Source: CAIYMF01 sp943329595
GTDB lineage: Bacteria > Actinomycetota > Actinomycetes > S36-B12 > CAIYMF01
Direction of reading: 5' to 3'
Length of the DNA stretch: 20,022 bases
NCBI GenBank assembly: GCA_943329595.2
Contig: CALQEM020000039.1
Location: 1 to 20,022 of the forward strand
The translations under genes were made by a program, and so were the position numbers. Each line of letters begins with the position of its first letter. Positions within the stretch are counted from its first letter, which is position 1. Shown one piece after another: positions 8,323-14,494 of the stretch. The notes beneath the pieces were generated by a model. It was given only the letters and a program-made list of their open reading frames with translations. It searched no databases and had not been told where the DNA came from.

Positions 8323-9197
8323 GCATCCTCGAGGTCCAGAGCGCGTCACCCGAGCCGGTGGTACTCCAGCGGGCGCGCCGGCGGTGGGGCGGAAGCCTCG
8401 GAATGACGGGCTGGATCGCCGTGGCGGTGTTGGCGCTGCTCGCGCTCGTGGCGATAGTCGGCCCGATGCTGGTGCAGACCGACCCCGACTCGATCAGTCT
8501 GTTCGACTCGTTCGGGCCGCCGGCCCCTGGACACCCGCTGGGCTTCGACGGCCAGGGCAGAGACCTCTTCGCCCGGTTGGTGTTCGGAGCGCGCAGTTCG
8601 CTGATCGGGCCCGTGCTCGTGGTGATCATCTCGATGACCCTGGGAGGCATCATCGCGGTTAGCGCCGCCTGGATCGGGGGCACCTACGACTCGATCGTGG
8701 CGCGCGTGATTGACGCCCTCTTCGCGTTTCCTGGGCTGCTCCTCGCCATCGTCGCCGTGGCACTTTTCGAGCCCGGTTTGCTTGCCGCGTCAATCGCGCT
8801 GTCGATCGGCTACACGCCCTACGTGGCTCGCATCATCCGTAGCGCCGTACTGCGCGAGCGAAGCCTTCCTTACGTGTCAGCTCTCACTGTGCAGGGGCTG
8901 AGCGGCACCACCATCGCGCTGCGCCATCTGCTGCCCAACTGCAGCGGGATTCTGGTGGCGGCGGCGACTCTCTCGTACGGGTACGCGCTCATCGACCTTG
9001 CGGCGCTGTCATTCATCGGGCTCGGAGTACAGGCGCCCCAGAGCGACTGGGGCGTGATGGTGGCCAGCGGCATTCCTGGCATCCTCGCGGGTTTCCCTCA
9101 GGAGTCGCTCTACGCGGGCCTATGCATCGTGATCGCTGTCGGAGCAGTCAACCTGCTCGGTGATCGCATTACCGCGATCGCGGAGGCACGGCGGTGA
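8319..9197 (+). CDS. DppC/OppC-type ABC transporter permease
   Basis: 292 aa from ATG 8319 (ATGA overlap with the preceding stop; GGGAGG 8 nt upstream). The reading frame is open back to 7686, but that part is only a shadow of the DppB gene. An N-terminal TM helix (31-52) is followed by HPLGFDGQGRDLFARLVFGAR (72-92), the typical DppC entry, where many relatives have GTDxxGRD. Four or five further hydrophobic segments follow, with the coupling loop near 185-208 (YVSALTVQGLSGTTIALRHLLPN) and the conserved SFIGLGVQAPQSDWG stretch (231-245). It forms the heteromeric channel with the DppB-like protein. Confidence 0.92.
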   Translation: MSILEVQSASPEPVVLQRARRRWGGSLGMTGWIAVAVLALLALVAIVGPMLVQTDPDSISLFDSFGPPAPGHPLGFDGQGRDLFARLVFGARSSLIGPVLVVIISMTLGGIIAVSAAWIGGTYDSIVARVIDALFAFPGLLLAIVAVALFEPGLLAASIALSIGYTPYVARIIRSAVLRERSLPYVSALTVQGLSGTTIALRHLLPNCSGILVAAATLSYGYALIDLAALSFIGLGVQAPQSDWGVMVASGIPGILAGFPQESLYAGLCIVIAVGAVNLLGDRITAIAEARR

Positions 9198-10198
9198 GCG
9201 CGCTGCTTGAGATCGAGGGTCTCACGGTGAGCCTGCCCGTCGATCGGCTGCCACGGGTGGTGCTCAGCGACGTCACGGTGAGCATCGCCGAGGGCGAGGC
9301 GGTCGGGCTCGTGGGTGAATCGGGCTCGGGCAAGTCGATGACGGCCCGCGCCGTCGGCCGCATCCTCCCCCGGGGCGCAATCACCGGTGGGCGGGTCGAC
9401 TTCGACGGGGTTGACGTGCTCGGGCTTGAGGGGGGTGACCTCAGGCGCTACCGCACCGAGGGTGTCGCGATGGTCTTCCAAGACCCCCGAGCCCACACCA
9501 ACCCGGTGCGCCGGGTCGGTGACTTCCTCACCGAGTCGATGCGCACCAACCTGGGCATGACCTCGGCGGCATCGACCGCGCGGGCCATCGAATTGCTCGA
9601 CTCGGTGGGCATCGACGACCCGCCGCGACGCATGCGGCAGTACCCGCACCAGCTCTCCGGCGGCATGCTGCAACGGGTGATGATTGCCTCCGCGCTGGCC
9701 GTGCGGCCTCGGCTGATCCTCGCCGATGAACCCACCACGGCCCTCGATGTCACGACCCAGGCCGAGGTCATGGCGATCTTGGACGACCTCCGGCGAGAGC
9801 ACGGGGTGGCCCTTCTGCTGATTACACACGACCTCGAACTCGCTAGTGCCGTGTGCGACCGCACCGCGGTGATGTACGCGGGGGCCGTGCTGCAGGAGCA
9901 ACCCTCGGCCACCCTCCACGATGATCCGCTGCACCCCTACACGGCGGCACTCGTGCAGGCCCGTCCCGAGATCAGCTCGACGTCGGAGCGACTGCTCGCC
10001 ATTCCGGGCCGGCCGCTGTCGGCGTTCGAGGCCCCACAGGGCTGCGCGTTCGCCCCCCGCTGCTCCCACGCCGATGATGCCTGCGCCTCGGGCTCACTGG
10101 CTCTGCTCGACGTACCCGGTGGGCGCAGCCGGTGTCGCCGGATCGACGAGGTGCGCGGCACCCTGCTCGCGCCGATCGATGGTGGCGGCCATGTCTGA
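9194..10198 (+). CDS. DppD/OppD-type ABC transporter ATPase
   Basis: 334 aa from GTG 9194, which overlaps the DppC stop (GTGA); GGAGG lies 7 nt upstream. The motor motifs are intact: Walker A GESGSGKS (41-48), Q-loop VFQDP, signature LSGGMLQR (154-161), Walker B LILADEP (174-180) with the catalytic glutamate, D-loop, and H-loop THDLE (H212). The C-terminal oligopeptide/dipeptide-type extension is present with four cysteines (C284, C290, C297, C314) in the CxFxPRC...C...C pattern, which is associated with an iron-sulfur cluster in peptide transporter ATPases. It acts as one half of the heterodimeric motor with the next gene product. Confidence 0.93.
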   Translation: MSALLEIEGLTVSLPVDRLPRVVLSDVTVSIAEGEAVGLVGESGSGKSMTARAVGRILPRGAITGGRVDFDGVDVLGLEGGDLRRYRTEGVAMVFQDPRAHTNPVRRVGDFLTESMRTNLGMTSAASTARAIELLDSVGIDDPPRRMRQYPHQLSGGMLQRVMIASALAVRPRLILADEPTTALDVTTQAEVMAILDDLRREHGVALLLITHDLELASAVCDRTAVMYAGAVLQEQPSATLHDDPLHPYTAALVQARPEISSTSERLLAIPGRPLSAFEAPQGCAFAPRCSHADDACASGSLALLDVPGGRSRCRRIDEVRGTLLAPIDGGGHV

Positions 10199-11039
10199 GG
10201 CCTCACCGACGCCTGTCAACGACGTGGTCGTGGTGACGGGACTGCGCAAGGTGTACCCCGTGACCGACGAGGGCCGACGCCGCGAGTTCGTGGCGGTCGA
10301 CGACGTGTCGTTCTCGGTGCCGGCCGGAGGCTCGCTGGCCATCGTGGGCGAGTCGGGATCGGGCAAGACCACCGTGGCCAAGATGCTGGTGGGCCTCGAG
10401 CGGCCCTCGGCAGGATCGATCGAGATCGCCGGCCGCGATCGGTCAGTCCCAGCACGCCGTACTCGCGAGCGCAGGCGGCGCGGGCGGGTGGTTCAGATCG
10501 TTTTCCAAGACCCCTACACCTCGCTCGACCGTCGTCAGTCCGCCCGGTCAGCGCTCACCGAGGTGCTGCGGCTGCACTTTCCTGGTCTCGCTCGTAGCGA
10601 GGCCGAGGCCAGAGTTGCTGAGCTCGCTGGTTTGGTGGGGCTCGACGCCCGCCAGACCGACGCCCTCCCCTCAGCGCTGTCGGGCGGTCAGCGCCAGCGC
10701 GTCGCGATCGCACGCGCTCTCGCGGCGCAGCCCCAGGTGCTGATCCTCGATGAATCGGTGGCGGCCCTCGACGTGTCGATTCAAGCGCAGGTTCTCAACC
10801 TGCTGGCCGACATTCGTGCGGCCACGGGGGTCACCTACGTGCTGATCAGTCACGATCTCGCCGTGGTTCGTCAGGTCACTGACGACGCGATTGTGATGCG
10901 CCGGGGTCGGGTCGTGGAGGCCGGACCGACGGCACGGGTACTCGATGACCCTCAGGACGCCTACACGCGACTGCTGCGCGACAGCGTGCCGCGCCCGGGA
11001 TGGAACCCCCATGATGTTCGCCGGGACGACGCCCGGTAA
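10191..11039 (+). CDS. DppF/OppF-type ABC transporter ATPase
   Basis: 282 aa from ATG 10191, overlapping the previous gene by 8 nt; the frame is open back to 9921 but that part shadows the DppD gene. Walker A GESGSGKTT (53-61), Q-loop VFQDPYTSLD, signature LSGGQRQR (163-170), Walker B VLILDES (183-189) with the catalytic glutamate E188, and H-loop SHDLA (H221). The residue after the DE pair is serine instead of the usual proline. The cysteine-bearing C-terminal extension found in its partner is missing, so only one of the two ATPases carries that module. The final ~15 residues are short and charged. Completes the translocator of the operon. Confidence 0.93.
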   Translation: MSEASPTPVNDVVVVTGLRKVYPVTDEGRRREFVAVDDVSFSVPAGGSLAIVGESGSGKTTVAKMLVGLERPSAGSIEIAGRDRSVPARRTRERRRRGRVVQIVFQDPYTSLDRRQSARSALTEVLRLHFPGLARSEAEARVAELAGLVGLDARQTDALPSALSGGQRQRVAIARALAAQPQVLILDESVAALDVSIQAQVLNLLADIRAATGVTYVLISHDLAVVRQVTDDAIVMRRGRVVEAGPTARVLDDPQDAYTRLLRDSVPRPGWNPHDVRRDDAR

Positions 11040-11099
11040 CGAATCGGCGGCAATAGCGACTCAGGGGTTGAACTCATTCCATTTGGCTGAGCGAGCGGA

Positions 11100-11105
11100 T
11101 AGCCT
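11100..11105 (+). promoter_or_regulatory. Weak candidate -10 box (TAGCCT) before the binding-protein gene
   Basis: The 120-bp gap before the lipoprotein gene contains TAGCCT, matching TAnnnT, but without a good -35 at 17 bp. A TTGAAC at 11068-11073 is 26 bp away, too far to pair. A dedicated promoter or an RNA-processing site would explain extra expression of the binding protein. No stable hairpin was seen in the gap. Confidence 0.25.
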
Positions 11106-11148
11106 CGATCGGTATGCCGGTGAGAACTCGGCGACCACTCGACAATCC

Positions 11149-11154
11149 AAGGAG
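11149..11154 (+). promoter_or_regulatory. Strong ribosome binding site of the binding lipoprotein
   Basis: AAGGAG with a 5-nt spacer to GTG 11160; the best ribosome binding site in the operon, and it fixes the GTG start. Confidence 0.75.
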
Positions 11155-11159
11155 AATCC

Positions 11160-12812
11160 GTGAGAACGACCCGCATGCTTCTGGTCGTAGCGCCCCTCGT
11201 GGGGGCGAGCCTTGTGCTCGCCGCCTGCTCTGGCGGAGGCTCGTCCACGCCCTCCGAGTCCGCCTCCGGGGGTGCAGACGGTGGCATCACCCTCGTTGTC
11301 GACACGCCTAAGCCGACCTCGGAGATCGACACCGTGATCTGGAACCTGTGGGAGGGCGAGCCGTACACGACCGACCCTTACACGTCTGCTGACTACAAGG
11401 AAAACACGGTCAACTCGAACATGTGCGAAACGCTCATGATCTACACACCCGATTACACCTTCAAGCCCAACCTCGCCAAGGCCTTCACCAACCCTGACCC
11501 GCTGACCTGGGTGTACGACCTGCGCGACGACGTCACTTTCTGGGACGGCTCGCCGATGACCACCGACGACGTCGTGTACAGCATGAGCCGCAACCTCACC
11601 GACCCTGCGAGCTTCTACCACTACCTCTACTCGAACGTGAAGAGCATCACGGCCACGGGCGCCAACCAGGTCACCGTGAAGCTCACCGCTCCTGACTACC
11701 TGTTTAACCGCGAGCTCGCTGACTATGCGGGCGTTGTCGTGCAGAAGAAGTTCGCCGAAGCTCACCCGACGGACTTCGGAACTCCTGACGTCGGCGTGAT
11801 GTGCTCGGGACCCTTCCAGTTCAAGTCGTGGACCAAGGGCGACAACATTACGCTCACGCGCTTCGACGGCTGGTGGAACAAGGAGCAGACCCCCAAGGTC
11901 AAGAATCTTGTGTTCAAGTTCCTCACCGACGAGGCAGCTATCACGGCCGCATTCCAGACCGGTGAGATCGATGGGGGCTACGACCCGCCGCTGTCGGGCC
12001 TGACCCAGCTACAGAGCAACACATCGGGCAAGCTCTACTACGGCTCGATGCCCTCGAACCTCACGTGGACGTACGTCAACCCCGAGGGCGCCATGAAGAA
12101 CCAAAAGATGCGTCAGGCCATTCAGCTGGCGGTTGACTGGAACGGAATCGCCAAGGCGCTGTTCAAGGGCACGGCCGTGCCGATCAGGGCCGAGTTGCCG
12201 CCCACCGTGTTCGACGATGCCAAGGCCCAGCTCGAGCCGGCCTACGCCGCACTCCCTGAGAATGGGACGCCCGACATTGAGAGGGCCAAGGCACTCGTGG
12301 CCGAGGCCGGAGCCGATGGGCAGAAGCCGGTCGTGCTCGGCACCATCGCAAGCGCGACGGGGCAGGCATTCGGCAACGCGGTTGTCGACGGAGCCAAGAA
12401 GGCCGGCATCAACGCCACCCTCAAGGTCATCCCTGTTGACCAGTACACGAACTACCTCTACGACCCGAAGAGCCGTGAAGGCGTCGACATGCTGTTCACC
12501 GACTTCTGGTCGAACATCCCCAACGCCCTCGACTGGATGGGTACCACCTCCACCAAGGGTGCCTCCTTCAACCAGTGGGGCTACTCGGGCGTCGACGATC
12601 TCTACAACGCGGCGCGTGCCGAGAAGGACGATTCCAAGCGTGGTGACATCACGGCACAGATGATGAACAAACTGGCCGCCGAGAACCTCACCATGGGCAA
12701 CGGCCTCCAGCGTGCTAGCCGCCTGTGGATGAACAACAAGATCACGGGCGCTCCGGCGACGTTCACCTACGTCTACGCGGCCTGGGCCCAGTACCTCGGG
12801 GGCACTGCCTGA
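11160..12812 (+). CDS. Family 5 solute-binding lipoprotein of the peptide-type ABC transporter
   Basis: 550 aa. Residues 1-22 are a lipoprotein signal peptide ending in the lipobox LAAC, so C23 should be lipidated and anchor the protein outside the membrane; a Ser/Gly-rich linker (24-40) follows. The rest has the SBP_bac_5 layout: NMCETLMIY, FKPNLAKAF, WVYDLRDDVTFWDGSPMTTDDVVYS (the family's conserved region), GPFQFKSW, and MRQAIQLAVDW. It delivers substrate to the permeases at 7369-9197. The ligand could be a peptide, nickel-type chelate, glycoside or other compound; the amidase context favours a peptide-like or amide compound but does not prove it. The protein is far richer in lysine, always AAG where checked, than its operon partners, in line with a highly expressed exported protein. 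Confidence 0.93.
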   Translation: MRTTRMLLVVAPLVGASLVLAACSGGGSSTPSESASGGADGGITLVVDTPKPTSEIDTVIWNLWEGEPYTTDPYTSADYKENTVNSNMCETLMIYTPDYTFKPNLAKAFTNPDPLTWVYDLRDDVTFWDGSPMTTDDVVYSMSRNLTDPASFYHYLYSNVKSITATGANQVTVKLTAPDYLFNRELADYAGVVVQKKFAEAHPTDFGTPDVGVMCSGPFQFKSWTKGDNITLTRFDGWWNKEQTPKVKNLVFKFLTDEAAITAAFQTGEIDGGYDPPLSGLTQLQSNTSGKLYYGSMPSNLTWTYVNPEGAMKNQKMRQAIQLAVDWNGIAKALFKGTAVPIRAELPPTVFDDAKAQLEPAYAALPENGTPDIERAKALVAEAGADGQKPVVLGTIASATGQAFGNAVVDGAKKAGINATLKVIPVDQYTNYLYDPKSREGVDMLFTDFWSNIPNALDWMGTTSTKGASFNQWGYSGVDDLYNAARAEKDDSKRGDITAQMMNKLAAENLTMGNGLQRASRLWMNNKITGAPATFTYVYAAWAQYLGGTA

Positions 12813-12832
12813 TCTGAGTGACCCGCATCACC

Positions 12833-12868
12833 CCTGTGGGGGCCGGCCTTCGGGTCGGCCCCCACAGG
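12833..12868. terminator. Strong bidirectional hairpin with UUCG loop between convergent genes
   Basis: A 16-bp stem with one G-U pair closes on a TTCG tetraloop (12849-12852); the arms are 12833-12848 and 12853-12868. It sits 20 bp after the lipoprotein stop and 12 bp before the stop of the convergent FAD-enzyme gene. There is no T tract on either side, so it is an actinobacterial-type terminator or mRNA 3'-end stabiliser rather than a classical intrinsic terminator. Confidence 0.75.
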
Positions 12869-12880
12869 CGTCTGCGGGTG

Positions 12881-14266
12881 CTACCAGCGGGGAAGCGACT
12901 TGCCGGGGTTGAGGATGCCCAGGGGGTCCAGTGCCTGCTTGATGCGCCCGTGCAGGTCGATTGCCACCGGGTCAAGCTCATTGGCGAGAGCCGCCCGCTT
13001 CAGCAGGCCCACCCCGTGCTCCCCCGTGACGGTGCCGTCGAGGCGCAGGGCTAGCTCGAGCATGTCGCCGAACGCCAACTGTGCTCGGGCCGCGGCCTCG
13101 TGGTCGCCGCGCGGAGTGACGATAGTGGGGTGGAGGTTGCCGTCGCCGGCGTGCCCGAAGGTGGCAATCATGACGTCGCGCTCTTCAGCGATGAGCTCGA
13201 TGCCGAGCACCGCCTCTGCAAGCCGGGTGCGTGGGACCGCGAGGTCGTCGAGCAACCAGTCGCCCATCGACTCAAGGGCTGGAATCACCATGCGCCGGGC
13301 ACCCAGCAGCAGTTCGCCCTCGGCAGGGTCGTCGGCGCGGTGCGCCTCGGTGGCACCCGCGCGCTCACAGTGCTGCAGCACGAGGTCGGCCTCATCAATG
13401 CCCGCCTGTCCGGGCAGGTCGCTCTGTGCCACCAGCATGGCCACGGCCTCGGTGGACAGTCCCATGGGTCGCCACTGTTCGACTGCCCGCAGCGACGCCC
13501 TGTCGAGCAGCTCGAGGATGCTGGGGGTGGCGACGGCCATAATCGCCTCGACGGCGCGGCCAGCCGACGCGATGTCGCCAAAGACGGCCACCGCGGTGGT
13601 GGGCGGCGGCGGAAGCGGACGCAGCCGCAGGCGTGCCATCGTGACCACCCCGAGGGTGCCCTCGCTTCCGACGATCAGGCCGGTGAGGTCGTAGCCCGCG
13701 ACCCCCTTGACGGTGCGACGGCCAACCCGGGTGATGCGGCCGTCGGCCAGCACTACCTCGAGGCCCAGTACGGCATCACGAGTGACCCCGTACTTGACGC
13801 AGCAGAGGCCACCGGCATTGGTGTTGACATTGCCGCCGATCGAGCAAAAGTCCTTGCTGGCCGGGTCGGGCGCGTACCACATGCCGTGGCCGGCTACGTG
13901 CTCGCGCAGATCGGTGTTGAAGATGCCCGGCTCGGTCTCGACGTAGCCGTTGCCGACATCAACCGTGAGCACCGAGCGCATTCTCTCGACACACACGATG
14001 AGGCTGCCATCAATGGCGTTCGACCCACCGGTGAGCCCTGAGCCGGCGCCGCGCGGCACCACCGGCACACGGTGCTGGTGAGCGGCGCTCAGCAGTGCCG
14101 ACACCTGCTCGACCGTGCGTGGGAAAGCGACGGCGAAGGGCTGGCCGGCATGGCTGCCGGTGGACCGGTCTGCCCGGTAGGACTCAAGTCGATCGGTGTC
14201 GGTGACGACGTCGCCTTCGGCGAGCGCCGCCTGTGCTGCCAGCAGCACCTGATCTTCGGGAGTCAC
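12881..14266 (-). CDS. GlcD-type FAD-linked 2-hydroxyacid oxidase/dehydrogenase
   Basis: 461 aa from GTG 14266. FAD-binding type 4 (PCMH/VAO fold) domain: PRGAGSGLTGG (71-81, FAD pyrophosphate loop), PDPASKDFCSIGGNVNTNAGG region (133-153), and VGSEGTLGVVT (199-209). FAD-oxidase C-terminal domain: FGHAGDGNLHP (370-380), GEHGVG (415-420) and DPLGILNPGK (447-456). Length and motifs match glycolate oxidase subunit GlcD and D-lactate dehydrogenases. It oxidises a 2-hydroxyacid to the 2-oxoacid. No glcE or glcF is adjacent, so it is probably a single-subunit D-lactate, glycolate or D-2-hydroxyglutarate-type enzyme. There is no ribosome binding site; a TAGCGT box ends 7 nt before the GTG, indicating a leaderless transcript. 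It is convergent with the ABC operon and may not share its function. Confidence 0.92.
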   Translation of the reverse strand: MTPEDQVLLAAQAALAEGDVVTDTDRLESYRADRSTGSHAGQPFAVAFPRTVEQVSALLSAAHQHRVPVVPRGAGSGLTGGSNAIDGSLIVCVERMRSVLTVDVGNGYVETEPGIFNTDLREHVAGHGMWYAPDPASKDFCSIGGNVNTNAGGLCCVKYGVTRDAVLGLEVVLADGRITRVGRRTVKGVAGYDLTGLIVGSEGTLGVVTMARLRLRPLPPPPTTAVAVFGDIASAGRAVEAIMAVATPSILELLDRASLRAVEQWRPMGLSTEAVAMLVAQSDLPGQAGIDEADLVLQHCERAGATEAHRADDPAEGELLLGARRMVIPALESMGDWLLDDLAVPRTRLAEAVLGIELIAEERDVMIATFGHAGDGNLHPTIVTPRGDHEAAARAQLAFGDMLELALRLDGTVTGEHGVGLLKRAALANELDPVAIDLHGRIKQALDPLGILNPGKSLPRW

Positions 14267-14272
14267 AGGGTG

Positions 14273-14278
14273 ACGCTA
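14273..14278 (-). promoter_or_regulatory. -10 box TAGCGT of a leaderless transcript (GlcD-type gene)
   Basis: Minus-strand TAGCGT is followed by 6 nt and then GTG 14266, so transcription should start at or beside the start codon. No purine-rich ribosome binding site is present. Confidence 0.55.
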
Positions 14279-14326
14279 CCGGAACTGTCTCGCGCGCGTG
14301 CTTCACTGATGCGACAGAATGCTGGA

Positions 14327-14494
14327 ATGCCTAAATCAAGTGCGACCAGCGACGCCCCCGGGGTCGGCCAGTGCTCGAGACTCGGCAACTGGTTGCCCCT
14401 GCTGGCGAGCAGTCCGGCGGCCCCAGCGCACCTGCCGGAGGTACCGGAGCCTTCTGCACCACTGGAGATCAACCGTCACGATGGGACCGCCTGA
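14327..14494 (+). CDS. Small ORF of unknown function, coupled to the pseudo-ABC gene
   Basis: 55 codons starting ATGCCTAAATCA; I do not recognise the product. It is hydrophilic at first, then rich in Pro and Ala (SSPAAPAHLPEVPEPSAP), with one cysteine (C16) and no TM helix or signal peptide. Its stop overlaps the ATG of the next gene as TGATG (14492-14496), a common arrangement for translational coupling. CAGAAT ends 6 nt before the ATG, so a leaderless start is possible, although the first T of the TAnnnT pattern is missing. Alternatives: a leader ORF that sets translation of the next gene, a small partner or substrate peptide, or simply untranslated leader. Moderate to low certainty. Confidence 0.35.
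   Translation: MPKSSATSDAPGVGQCSRLGNWLPLLASSPAAPAHLPEVPEPSAPLEINRHDGTA

Noticed and set aside
9110..10069. Minus-strand open frame of 319 codons opposite the DppD gene
   Set aside because: The plus strand encodes a complete ABC ATPase; the antisense product is His/Arg/Gly-rich without domain features.
11061..11765. Minus-strand open frame of 234 codons opposite the binding-protein start
   Set aside because: Overlaps the lipoprotein signal sequence and ribosome binding site; composition typical of a shadow frame.
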